DNA of 27,134 nt from JANQTF01 sp036835375 (lineage in GTDB: Bacteria; Bacteroidota; Bacteroidia; J057). Below the pieces are notes generated by a model. That model made no database searches. It worked only from the letters and a program-made list of their open reading frames with translations, and was not told the origin of the DNA. Below are positions 14,440 through 23,606 of the stretch, piece by piece. A program made the translations under genes and the position numbers. Position 1 is the first letter of the stretch, and each line of letters starts with the position of its first letter. The stretch is from the NCBI GenBank assembly GCA_036835375.1, contig DAITMB010000065.1, positions 1-27,134 on the forward strand, given 5' to 3'.

Positions 14440-16608
14440 ATGGACATCATTTCCACCATCGGCATCATCGTCGGAATCGTGCTGGCGAGCGTCGTCATCG
14501 GGTATGTGCTGCTGATTCGTCTTTTCTACCGAAAAATCAATCAGGGACAGGCGCTCGTGCGCACAGGCTATGGCGAGACCAATGTCGCATTTAATGGGAT
14601 GTGGGTCATTCCGCTGCTTCACAATGCCGAAATCATGGATATTTCGCTGAAGCAGGTCATCATCAACCGCGACGGCAAGGACGGTTTGATTTGCAGAGAC
14701 AATCTCCGCGCAGATATCAAAGTGGCGTTTTATGTGCGGGTCAATCCCACGGTCGAAGATGTGAAAATGGTCGCTAACACCATCGGATGCGCCCGCGCTT
14801 CGGACCCCGAGCTGCTCAATGTTCTCTTCGAATCCAAATTTTCCGAGGCTCTCAAGACCGTCGGCAAGCGCTTTGACTTTGTGGAGTTGTACGACGCGCG
14901 TGAAAAATTTCGCGACGAAATCATCAACCTCATTGGCCGCCAGCTCAATGGCTATTTTCTCGACGATGCTGCGATCGATTACTTGGAGCAAACTCCAGTA
15001 GAATTCCTCGACGAGGACAACATCCTTGACGCGGAAGGGATCAAAAAAATCCGGGACCTTACCGCCAAGCAGATCACCCTCGCCAACAAGATTCAGCGAG
15101 AAAAGGAGAAGGAGATCAAGAAGCAAGACGTAGAGGCACGAGAAGCCATCCTAGAGCTGGAGAAGCAACAGGCCGAAAAAGAAGAAGTGCAGCGTCGGGA
15201 GGTCTCCTCCGTCAAAGCCCGTGAAGTGGCGGAAACCCAGCGGGTACAAGAAGAAGAGCGCACCAAGTCGGACCGCGCCCGCATTTCCCGCGAACGAGAT
15301 ATCGAAGTGGAGGAGCAAAACAAGCTACGCGATGTGATTGCTGCCCGCAAGAACAAAGAGCGAACTGAGGCAATCGAGACCGAGAAGGTCGAGCGAGACA
15401 GGGCCTTGGAAGCCACTGAGCGGGAGAGGATTGTGGAGCTGGCCCGGATCGAAAAAGAAAAAGCCCTCGAAGAAGAGCGCAAAAACATCCAAGACGTGAT
15501 TCGCGACCGCGTGGCCGTGGAGCGGGAAGTCGTCGAAGAGCAGGAAAAAATCAAAGATACTGAGGCATTTAAAGGAGCTGAGCGCTTGAAGCGCGTCGCC
15601 ATCCTGGCTGCAGAGCAGCGGGCAGAGGAAGCCTTGGTGGAGCGAATTAAGCGAGCCGAAGCGGAGAAGGATGCCGCAGTCTTGGACGCACAGCGCCGCA
15701 TCACCGAAGCCAACGCAGGTCGTGAAGCCGCGGACAAGGAAGCTCAATCCAAAAAAATCATGGCGGATGCCACTGCCGAAGAGCACGCATCCATCGGCCT
15801 GGCAGAAGCTCGCGTCTTGGAAGCCAAGGCCCAGGCACGGGAAAAAGAGGGACAAGCCACCGCCAATGCGCTTGAGTTCCAGAACATCGCCGAGGCCAAA
15901 GGCATTGAGCTGAAAGGAGAAGCCCAAGCAGAGGCAGACCGCAAAAAAGGCCAGATGGAAGCCAAGATTTATCTGGAAAAAGGCATGGCAGAGGCCCAGA
16001 TTCTTGAAGCACGCGCGCTCGCCACCGAGAAAATGGGGACTTCTGAGGCCAAGGTGATTGAGCTCAAAGCTCAAGCGGATGCCAAAGGCGTACAAGCCAA
16101 GGCAGAGGCCATGAAGAAGCTCGATGGCGTGGGCAAAGACCACGAGGAGTTCAAGCTCCGCCTCGAAAAGGACAAAGAGGTGGAATTGGCAGGCCTGAAC
16201 ATACAGAAGGACATTGCCGCTGCGCAAGCTCAGGTACTTGCTGAGGCCCTGCGATCTGCCAAGATTGACATTGTCGGCGGTGAACAACAATTCTTCGATC
16301 GCATCAGCGGAGCGATTCTCCAAGGCAAGTCCGTGGATCGCTTTCTCAACAACAGCGAGCACCTCATTGATGTGAAAGAAGCTCTGCTCAACGGAGAAAA
16401 CGGTCATTTGGGTCCTACTCTTCGCAGCTTCATGCAGCAATTTCGCTTCAGCAGCGAAGACCTCCGCAACCTCAGCGTCTCCGCCCTCATCGCCAAACTT
16501 CTCACTCAAGCTCAGGACGAGAAGCAGCGGTCGGTGCTAGACAGCCTTCAAGCCATGGCCCAATCCCTTGGATTGGCTGACCAAAAGGCGCACAAGTTCT
16601 TGCAATAG
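14440..16608 (+). CDS. Flotillin-family SPFH membrane-scaffold protein (YqiK-like)
   Basis: The 722-residue protein starts at the ATG at 14440, giving MDIISTIGIIVGIVLASVVIGYVLLIRLFY, a single N-terminal membrane helix (residues 4-30). An SPFH/band 7 domain follows to about residue 210 (RKINQGQALVRTGYGETNVAFNG, then IKVAFYVRVNPTVEDVKM). From about 215 to 590 there is a very long charged coiled coil rich in E, K, R and A, with many EA repeats (QADAKGVQAKAEAMKKL) as in flotillins. The C-terminal 130 residues are a separate region ending AQSLGLADQKAHKFLQ. It is longer than E. coli YqiK (about 550). Flotillins assemble large cages or membrane microdomains. The upstream frame from 14359 is not flotillin-like. 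It stands between the YqiJ-like gene and the giant ATPase, with 48 nt to the latter. Confidence 0.94.
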   Translation: MDIISTIGIIVGIVLASVVIGYVLLIRLFYRKINQGQALVRTGYGETNVAFNGMWVIPLLHNAEIMDISLKQVIINRDGKDGLICRDNLRADIKVAFYVRVNPTVEDVKMVANTIGCARASDPELLNVLFESKFSEALKTVGKRFDFVELYDAREKFRDEIINLIGRQLNGYFLDDAAIDYLEQTPVEFLDEDNILDAEGIKKIRDLTAKQITLANKIQREKEKEIKKQDVEAREAILELEKQQAEKEEVQRREVSSVKAREVAETQRVQEEERTKSDRARISRERDIEVEEQNKLRDVIAARKNKERTEAIETEKVERDRALEATERERIVELARIEKEKALEEERKNIQDVIRDRVAVEREVVEEQEKIKDTEAFKGAERLKRVAILAAEQRAEEALVERIKRAEAEKDAAVLDAQRRITEANAGREAADKEAQSKKIMADATAEEHASIGLAEARVLEAKAQAREKEGQATANALEFQNIAEAKGIELKGEAQAEADRKKGQMEAKIYLEKGMAEAQILEARALATEKMGTSEAKVIELKAQADAKGVQAKAEAMKKLDGVGKDHEEFKLRLEKDKEVELAGLNIQKDIAAAQAQVLAEALRSAKIDIVGGEQQFFDRISGAILQGKSVDRFLNNSEHLIDVKEALLNGENGHLGPTLRSFMQQFRFSSEDLRNLSVSALIAKLLTQAQDEKQRSVLDSLQAMAQSLGLADQKAHKFLQ

Positions 16609-16656
16609 CAGGCCAGCTCGTTTCCCCGTTTTTTTTCTATCCACATCCCCTCCACC

Positions 16657-19600
16657 ATGGAAGCCAGTACCTATGAGCTGATCCGGACCCGACTGGAAGC
16701 GCAGGCCCAAGACCTGCGCAGTCGGCTGGATCGGCTCCACCAGATCCGAAAGGATACCTTCGGGACCATCGAGATGCAGCTGATCGCCACCGATCGCATC
16801 ACTACCCAAAACCACTGCATCCCACGCGACATGGTCGCCATCGGACACCGGTTTTTGTTTGGGTACAATGTCATGATGGGACTTCGTAGTGAAGTGTCGG
16901 TCAGCGATGTCTTCGCTGGGTATCGTTTTGAAGTCAGTGACCACAGCTTCCACGGGGAATCGCTGGATTTTATGGCAGATTCGCGCTTCCAGGAGGACTT
17001 TCAGAATCTCTACAAATACTACAAAGACACTGTATTCGCCCGCTTTGCCATTCGTGGCCCTCATCTTTTCTTGGTGTTTCAGGTGGGAAAATCCTCCCAC
17101 GAGATCAAGACCTTCAAATGGGCAATTCAGGACGACCAGTTACTTTACCTCGGCAATCGATTCGATCACGAGTATCGATTTCCTGATCAGCATGAGTTTT
17201 CCTGGCAAAAGGCAGGTAGAGACCAGTATCGGCGCGGGATGCACCCACACGTCTCCATCCTTGATCGAGTCTTTGTCGAAACCGTGGGGGGGGATCTCAC
17301 CATCAAGGTCGAGGACAACACCTCCACCGGGCTGGGCATTTTCAGCGAACCTGTCGAGGATCCTGACCAAACCCTCGACGATGCTGAATATTTCTTTGCA
17401 GACTTGGGAAATATTCTCCTGCTGAAAATCAGACCTTACCAAGAAAAAACATTCCGCCACTTCATCTTCAACGAAAAGCTTCAGGAGATCCTTCGTGTGG
17501 ATTCCCTTGCGACGAGCGCGATCCGTCTGCCCGACGAGCAGGGATTGATTTTTTCGAATGGATATTATCTCCACACGGGCGAAAAGAAAATCTTCGATCA
17601 GGCTCATGAAGGGCTGCGGTTTGAGCGTCGTGTCGTTTCCCCCAACGGTGAAGACATCCTGTATGTGTTTTACCAGGCAGCGAGTGGCCAGTATGTGCTC
17701 TTGCCTTACAACTTGGTGAAAATGGACGTGGACAGCCCGATTCATTGTGGGGGATTCACCATTTTCCCCAACGGCGAATTGTGCTATTTCCGGGCGGAAG
17801 AACAACCAGGACGGCACCATGTGATTCAAATTTGGCGGACGCCTTATGGTACCGGAGTATCCGAGGTGGCCCAGAATTCAGGATCCTGGATCGCCAAAGT
17901 CGGCAACAAAGACCTCGTACGCGGCATGGCCGAGTGTCAAGGCTTGCTCGTCTTACTAGGAAAAGAAGAGCCTTACGCAGACTTCTATGTCGATCTGGTA
18001 AAAAAAACTGGAGACATCATTGACAGCTACTTTTGGATTGCAAAAGAAGAGGCTGCCAATCTCGCCTTTGCGCTGCGCAACATCCGTGAAACGGCTGTCT
18101 CGGCCATCGACGAATACGAAAAAGTACAGGTCCTCCGCGCCAATACCCGCATGCGCACCGAGGAAGTGACGGTGGCAAGCCAGCAACTAGCTGAAAAAAT
18201 TCGCCGCCGAAAGCCGCAACAAATCGTCGATTATGTGGAATATCTGGGCGAACTGCGGAGACTGCGGGGCGACATCATCGGCCTGCGAGATCTGAGATTT
18301 GCTGACGAATCCAGCATTGAGGCGCTTGAGGCCCAAGTCATTGCCCAGACCGAATCCCTCGGCGAAGCCACGGTCACATTCTTGCTCAGCGAGCAATCCC
18401 TCCAGCCCTACCAAGTGCGTGTTGATTCCATCAGCGAGGCCATCGGCACGATCTCCCGTGTGACAGAAGCTAATGAAGTGGCGCAAGACATAGAGGACAG
18501 CGCCAAGCAACTGGAACTGCTCATCGACATTGTGAGCAACCTCAAGATAGAAGATGCGACCCAAACTACGCGGATCATTGAGCACATCTCTGTGGTGTTT
18601 TCCCGGCTCAATGGTTTACGTGCATCGCTTCGCACGCGGCGGCAGGCGTTGTCCGGGATGGAAGCTAAGGCTTCTTTTTTTGCCCAGATCAAACTCTTAG
18701 ATCAAGCTCAGATCAATTATCTCGACCTCTGTGACACCCCGCAAAAGACGGAGGACTACCTCTCCCGCCTCATGGTACAGGTCGAAGAACTGGAAGGGAA
18801 GTTTGCCGAATTCGAAGAGTTTCTGCGCTTGCTTTCCGACAGACGCGAAGATCTCTACGCCGCCTTCGAGACCCGCCGCCTTCAATTGGTGGAACAAAGA
18901 AACAAACGTAGCAGCGCTCTGCTAGCCACTGGTACGCGCATTCTCAAGGGCATTCAGCATCGTGCGGCGCAGATGGAAGAGCTTCAGGAGATTCATGCCT
19001 ACTTCGCAGCTGACCTCCTCGTGGAAAAGGTGAGGGGCATCATCGCCGAACTCACGCAGATGGAGGACAGTGGCAAGGCAGGCGATCTTCAGGCGCAGCT
19101 AAAATCGGCGCGCGAAGAGGCCATTCGCCAGTCAAAAGACCGAAGGGATCTCTATGTCGATGGCGATCACACCATTCGGATGGGCAGACACAGTTTTGCG
19201 GTCAATCGCCAGGCTCTAGACCTCACCGTTGTGCCCCGTGAGGGAAGCATGTATCTCCACATCACGGGGACTCATTTTTATGAAAAAATCACCGACGAAG
19301 TCTTCCTCCGCACCCAGGCTGTGTGGGGCATGTCGCTGCCATCAGAGAGTGCTGACGTGTATCGAGCTGAGTTTCTGGCGTGGCAAATGATGCAGGATTT
19401 GTCTTTGTCCGCGGCAATCCGACCTCTGCTTCCTGAAGTACAGTCCTTTATGGCGACGCGCTATGAGGAAGGCTATCTCAAGGGCATTCACGATCATGAT
19501 GCCAGCGTGCTGTTGGGACATTTGCTAGAACTTCGGGAAGGGCTTGGCTTCCTACAATATAGCCCCGAGGCGCGTGCCTGTGCGATCGTTGCATGGTGGA

Positions 19601-21474
19601 GCGGTTGGGAAGAGGAGGCCAAAAATGCTTTGTCTCTGCGAATCCAGAGTGCAAAACTGGTCTTGCGGGCCTTCCCCGGGACTTCTCGATTTGAAGCGCT
19701 GACTCAATCGTTACATTCCCACCTTGCACAATTCTGTCAAGCATCCGGTGCATTTGATCAGGGCGTGGCCGCTGAAGCAGCAGCGTTTTTGTTTGCCACC
19801 TTACAAGACGAAGGATCCCTGACGGTCTCTGGAGAGGCGGTTGATTTACAAGAAGCTTTTGGGCAATATCTCCGTCAAAACGAGCTCAGCGAAGATTATG
19901 AAAAATCTCTGGCAGAATGGCAATCATTGCCACTGGCCCGATTCGACTTGATTCGCACATGGCTGGCAGCATTTGTCGAGGCAGCAGAAAAGGATACTCC
20001 AGCATCCCTCGTGCTGGAAGCAGCTGCTTTGATGCTTCTCGGTACACACGTTCCCACCCAGCGGCTGGATCTATCTGCACGGCGCACCGTGACAGATCTG
20101 CGAGGGGAGCACGGGGTAATCGAAGAGGGAGGACGCTACGAATTGAGTTATCATCGCTTTCAGGCGAAGCTCGGGCAGTTTGTCCAAGACATTCGTCCGC
20201 AGTATTTTCAGATGGCGCAGCTCAAGCACGACCTGATTGCGCGGGAGCGGGAAAGCCTTCGCTTGGAGAGTTTTCAGCCGAAAATCATGTCCTCTTTTGT
20301 TCGGAACAAACTCATCGACCAGTACTACCTGCCCCTTGTGGGTGACAACCTCGCGAAGCAGATCGGGACTGTCGGAGAAAACATGCGCACCGACCGCCAG
20401 GGCTTGTTACTGCTGATTTCACCGCCGGGCTACGGCAAGACCACGCTCATGGAGTATGTCGCCAACCGGATGGGGTTGATTTTCATGAAAATCAACGGAC
20501 CCGCCATTGGCCATGAAGTCACTTCACTTGATCCTGCGAGCGCGCCCCATGCAAGTGCTCGCGAAGAACTTCACAAGCTCGCCCTTTCCCTGGAAATGGG
20601 CGACAACGTGATGCTCTACCTCGACGACATTCAGCACCTTCACCCAGAATTTCTCCAAAAATTCATCTCCCTCACCGATGCCCAGCGCAAAATCGAAGGG
20701 GTGTATAAAGGTCGGTCTCGCACCTATGACCTTCGTGGAAGGCGGGTGGCCGTGGTCATGGCAGGCAATCCCTACACCGAGTCGGGGGATAAATTTCGAA
20801 TCCCGGACATGCTTGCCAACCGAGCGGACATTTACAATTTGGGGGACATCATCGGTGCGCAGGAGGGGCTGTTTCGGCTCAGCTATTTGGAAAATGCCCT
20901 CACTTCCCATCCATTGCTCACCCGGCTTGTGACCGCATCCAGTTCCGATCAGCACATCATTTTCCGCGCCGCGGAAAAGGGCGAAGAGCAGGGCCTTGCG
21001 CTGGAAGGGAACTTGTCTCCGGAAGAAGTGCAGGATATGCTCGCGGTGTTGCGCAAGATGATCGCTGTGCGTGAGGTGGTGCTGAAGGTGAATCATGCCT
21101 ACATCGCTTCCGCTGGGCAGCAGGAGGCATATCGGGTAGAGCCTCCGTTTTTGCTCCAAGGGTCATATCGCAATATGGCGCGGTTGACTGAAAAGCTGTC
21201 TCCATTGATGAACGACCAGGAGTTGCAAGCGCTTCTCCTCGCACACTACACGAGCGAAGCACAGACCTTAAGCGCGGGTACAGAGGCCAATCTCCTCCGT
21301 TTTCGGCGGATGATCGGGGTGGCTACCCCAGAAGAAAATCAGCGCTGGGAAGACATTCTTCGGATGTTTGGAGAGCAGAAGCAGCTCAGCATGGATCGAT
21401 TAGGACAATTGGTGCAGGAAATGAAGTCCTTCACGCAGGGGCTTGCAGCAATCAGCGATGCGTTGAAAAAGTAG
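16657..21474 (+). CDS. Giant coiled-coil AAA ATPase, DUF3686/'DNA repair ATPase' family
   Basis: The 1605-residue protein has four parts. Residues 1-460 form the family-specific N-terminal region, with TDRITTQNHCIPRDM (45-59), FLFGYNV, GGDLTIKVEDNTSTG and SPNGEDILYVFY. About 460-828 is a long coiled coil. About 829-1200 starts with YVDGDHTIRMGRHSFAVN and continues as mostly helical sequence. The AAA domain (about 1215-1480) has Walker A PPGYGKTT (1256-1263, K1261), Walker B VMLYLDDI (1318-1325), a sensor-1-like N1371 in MAGNP and an Arg-finger candidate R1389 in NRAD. The AAA core resembles MoxR-type ATPases. Databases call such proteins DNA repair ATPase, but I see no nuclease, DNA-binding or zinc motif. 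Its tight linkage to flotillin suggests it acts with that membrane scaffold. No membrane helix is present. Confidence 0.9.
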   Translation: MEASTYELIRTRLEAQAQDLRSRLDRLHQIRKDTFGTIEMQLIATDRITTQNHCIPRDMVAIGHRFLFGYNVMMGLRSEVSVSDVFAGYRFEVSDHSFHGESLDFMADSRFQEDFQNLYKYYKDTVFARFAIRGPHLFLVFQVGKSSHEIKTFKWAIQDDQLLYLGNRFDHEYRFPDQHEFSWQKAGRDQYRRGMHPHVSILDRVFVETVGGDLTIKVEDNTSTGLGIFSEPVEDPDQTLDDAEYFFADLGNILLLKIRPYQEKTFRHFIFNEKLQEILRVDSLATSAIRLPDEQGLIFSNGYYLHTGEKKIFDQAHEGLRFERRVVSPNGEDILYVFYQAASGQYVLLPYNLVKMDVDSPIHCGGFTIFPNGELCYFRAEEQPGRHHVIQIWRTPYGTGVSEVAQNSGSWIAKVGNKDLVRGMAECQGLLVLLGKEEPYADFYVDLVKKTGDIIDSYFWIAKEEAANLAFALRNIRETAVSAIDEYEKVQVLRANTRMRTEEVTVASQQLAEKIRRRKPQQIVDYVEYLGELRRLRGDIIGLRDLRFADESSIEALEAQVIAQTESLGEATVTFLLSEQSLQPYQVRVDSISEAIGTISRVTEANEVAQDIEDSAKQLELLIDIVSNLKIEDATQTTRIIEHISVVFSRLNGLRASLRTRRQALSGMEAKASFFAQIKLLDQAQINYLDLCDTPQKTEDYLSRLMVQVEELEGKFAEFEEFLRLLSDRREDLYAAFETRRLQLVEQRNKRSSALLATGTRILKGIQHRAAQMEELQEIHAYFAADLLVEKVRGIIAELTQMEDSGKAGDLQAQLKSAREEAIRQSKDRRDLYVDGDHTIRMGRHSFAVNRQALDLTVVPREGSMYLHITGTHFYEKITDEVFLRTQAVWGMSLPSESADVYRAEFLAWQMMQDLSLSAAIRPLLPEVQSFMATRYEEGYLKGIHDHDASVLLGHLLELREGLGFLQYSPEARACAIVAWWSGWEEEAKNALSLRIQSAKLVLRAFPGTSRFEALTQSLHSHLAQFCQASGAFDQGVAAEAAAFLFATLQDEGSLTVSGEAVDLQEAFGQYLRQNELSEDYEKSLAEWQSLPLARFDLIRTWLAAFVEAAEKDTPASLVLEAAALMLLGTHVPTQRLDLSARRTVTDLRGEHGVIEEGGRYELSYHRFQAKLGQFVQDIRPQYFQMAQLKHDLIARERESLRLESFQPKIMSSFVRNKLIDQYYLPLVGDNLAKQIGTVGENMRTDRQGLLLLISPPGYGKTTLMEYVANRMGLIFMKINGPAIGHEVTSLDPASAPHASAREELHKLALSLEMGDNVMLYLDDIQHLHPEFLQKFISLTDAQRKIEGVYKGRSRTYDLRGRRVAVVMAGNPYTESGDKFRIPDMLANRADIYNLGDIIGAQEGLFRLSYLENALTSHPLLTRLVTASSSDQHIIFRAAEKGEEQGLALEGNLSPEEVQDMLAVLRKMIAVREVVLKVNHAYIASAGQQEAYRVEPPFLLQGSYRNMARLTEKLSPLMNDQELQALLLAHYTSEAQTLSAGTEANLLRFRRMIGVATPEENQRWEDILRMFGEQKQLSMDRLGQLVQEMKSFTQGLAAISDALKK

Positions 21475-21674
21475 GTGAAGGCAGCAAGATCCAAATCCCA
21501 TGTTCAAGGAGCGAAAAAGGGGCTGGGAAACTATGAGCGTTGATATTTAGAATAATCCCAGAAGATTGCTTTCTCGAAAGGAGGGAAGTAGCTATAAAAT
21601 TCGGAGCTTTGAGGTGAATAATAGGAACTATTCTATATTTTCCGCCCCGAATTCACACTCGCTGACTTTAACAC
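21475..21674. other. Intergenic region before fabH
   Basis: This is non-coding as far as I can see. It holds the candidate fabH promoter and shows no clear terminator for the flotillin/ATPase unit. Confidence 0.3.
21607..21640 (+). promoter_or_regulatory. Candidate fabH promoter
   Basis: TTTG at 21607-21610 is followed after 22 nt by TATATTTT at 21633-21640, a near match to TAnnTTTG. The spacing is slightly long. The leader to the ATG at 21675 would be about 28 nt. Confidence 0.4.
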
Positions 21675-22751
21675 ATGGCTCTTTACTCTGTGATCATCGG
21701 CTCAGGCAGCTACTTGCCTACTCGCATCGTCACCAACGAAGATTTTCTGGCTACTTCATTTTTAGACCAAGATGGACAAGGATTTCCTAAGACGGCGGAG
21801 GAAATCATCCAACGGTTCGAGGAGATCACTACCATCAAGGCGCGGAGATACGTGGACGACGACCAACTTTGTTCAGATATCGCGACGCTGGCTGCTCAAC
21901 AAGCCATCGCCGATGCTGGCATTGACATGGAGACCATCGGTCACATCATTGTGGCCCATAATTGGGGCGACATCAAGGTTGACAACAAGCGATCGGATCA
22001 GGTGCCATCCATTGCTTCCCGGGTGAAATATAATCTCGGGATGGTGAATCCAGATTGTGTCCCCTACGACCTGCCGTTCGGCTGTCCGGGATGGGTGCAG
22101 GGGATGATTCACGCCAATTACTTTCTCAAGTCAGGAGACGGCACGCGCGCGCTGGTGATTGGGGCAGAGACCCTTTCTCGCGTGATAGATCCACATGATC
22201 GCGACCAAATGATCTATGCTGATGGGGCTGGGGCGGTGATCCTCGAAGCGCGCGAATCAGATAAGCCGATCGGGATTGTGGCACACAAGACGCGCTCCGA
22301 TACCAAGGACCACGCATATTTGTTGTGGCAGGCGAGGTCATTTCAGCCAGACCGCCCCGCAGATGAGTTGTTCCTGAAGATGAATGGCCATTCTCTCTAT
22401 AAGTACGCCCTCGCGCACGTGCCTGAGGTGGTCAAGACAACCATCGATATGGCAGGGCTTCAACTGAAAGACATCAGCAAGGTGCTCATCCATCAAGCCA
22501 ATGCGAAGATGGACGAGGCCATTCTTACCCGCCTGTTTCGGCTATATGGGGAGACTTCGGTGCCAAAAGCTCTGATGCCGCTCACGGTGGGGTGGCTGGG
22601 AAATAGTTCTGTAGCGACGGTCCCTACTTTGTATGACCTCATCATGAAGGGTCAGCTCCAGGATCAGCACATTCAGGCGGGAGATTGGATCATCTTTGCG
22701 TCGGTAGGTGCCGGGATGAACATCAATTCGATTGTGTACCGGATGCCCTAG
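21675..22751 (+). CDS. fabH: 3-oxoacyl-ACP synthase III (FabH-type ketoacyl synthase)
   Basis: The 358-residue protein is a thiolase-fold condensing enzyme with the FabH catalytic triad: C137 in PFGCPGW, H273 in LIHQANAKM and N310 in GWLGNSSVATVP. The C-terminal strand is FASVGAGMNINSIVYR. It is longer than E. coli FabH (317), partly through an insert near residues 22-50. FabH condenses a short acyl-CoA with malonyl-ACP to start fatty acid synthesis, and its substrate choice sets straight- or branched-chain fatty acids. No other fatty acid gene is next to it, so a role in a specialised lipid or pigment is possible. The gene is convergent with the next one and the stop codons overlap in CTAG. 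Confidence 0.9.
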   Translation: MALYSVIIGSGSYLPTRIVTNEDFLATSFLDQDGQGFPKTAEEIIQRFEEITTIKARRYVDDDQLCSDIATLAAQQAIADAGIDMETIGHIIVAHNWGDIKVDNKRSDQVPSIASRVKYNLGMVNPDCVPYDLPFGCPGWVQGMIHANYFLKSGDGTRALVIGAETLSRVIDPHDRDQMIYADGAGAVILEARESDKPIGIVAHKTRSDTKDHAYLLWQARSFQPDRPADELFLKMNGHSLYKYALAHVPEVVKTTIDMAGLQLKDISKVLIHQANAKMDEAILTRLFRLYGETSVPKALMPLTVGWLGNSSVATVPTLYDLIMKGQLQDQHIQAGDWIIFASVGAGMNINSIVYRMP

Positions 22752-23353
22752 GGCTCCATGCCCTTTCGCTGTTCGCGATACCAGACATTGTATGCTTCGA
22801 TGATGCGCGGCAGATCCGTCGGCTGAAAGAGGTCGTTGCGGATGGCTTGCGCCAGCTCTGTGTATTCGTCGAGGGCATCGGCAATGCGCTTCCACTTGAA
22901 GTTGTAGCTCACTTCGAAGAGCTTGCCATCGGGTTTTTCCAGCAAATCAAAAAAAGCAGGCCCTTTCTGTAAAGTGAACTCGGATCTGCGGGTATAAAAC
23001 CGAAAGAGCTTCACAGGTCCATCAATCTTTCGCTGTAAAAACATCACCGTATCCGACAACAATCCCGCATAGAGAAAAGGCCGGGGTTTGCTCTCGTAAT
23101 GGCGATCCTGATAGCCAAAGGCGGAGATTCTCTCGGGGGTGTAGCGACTTTTTACGGCATATTCGTCATAAAAAACGATGTGTCGCTGATCCTTGAAGTC
23201 ATTGCCGCTGCGCACATATCCCCAGGTCGTGTCATTATATTGGGAGACGATGTAGCCACGAGGGTACTTGGAAGCTTGGCCAGAAGACGACTGCGGAGTG
23301 AAGACGCAGAAGCTCAGGAGCAGGAAAATGGGCAGATATCGGTCCGAATTCAT
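22748..23353 (-). CDS. Secreted hypothetical protein
   Basis: I do not recognise this 201-residue protein. The ATG at 23353 yields MNSDRYLPIFLLLSFCVFTPQSSSGQASK, a signal peptide with probable cleavage after SSG or GQA. An in-frame ATG at 23398 would add 15 polar residues in front and is less likely. The mature part has RGYIVSQYNDTTWGYVR near the start, which looks like the opening of small beta-rich Bacteroidota periplasmic proteins, and a helical C-terminal half (RIADALDEYTELAQAIRNDLF). No catalytic motif or sorting domain is seen. It is convergent with fabH with a 4-nt overlap of the coding ends. Confidence 0.8.
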   Translation of the reverse strand: MNSDRYLPIFLLLSFCVFTPQSSSGQASKYPRGYIVSQYNDTTWGYVRSGNDFKDQRHIVFYDEYAVKSRYTPERISAFGYQDRHYESKPRPFLYAGLLSDTVMFLQRKIDGPVKLFRFYTRRSEFTLQKGPAFFDLLEKPDGKLFEVSYNFKWKRIADALDEYTELAQAIRNDLFQPTDLPRIIEAYNVWYREQRKGMEP

Positions 23354-23606
23354 AAGATGAATAATACAGCTGCTACAAACATCGGGAATGATTCTCATCC
23401 ATTTGCGGGCCTTTTCTGTGTTTTTGTGGAGGAAACTTTCATTTAGCTATTAGGGCTTTGACTTCGAATGTCGGATCTCTTTTTGTCCCATGCGGGGAGC
23501 TGTTCTTCCTATTGCAGGTGGAGGGGTACCTTCGTAAATTTGAACCATAGATTCCGAAGATTTTCTCTTTCATTTTTCCTCCTCCCAATTGCCTTAACAG
23601 TCTCAC

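Noticed and set aside
15325..16509. 394-codon minus-strand frame opposite the flotillin gene
   Set aside because: It mirrors the E/K/A-rich coiled-coil codons of the flotillin and gives a Phe/Leu/Cys-rich protein with no family pattern.
16657..21474. SMC/RecN-type DNA repair ATPase reading of the 1605-residue protein
   Set aside because: The ATPase motifs form a single contiguous C-terminal AAA domain, not N- and C-terminal ABC halves, and there is no hinge or ABC signature motif.
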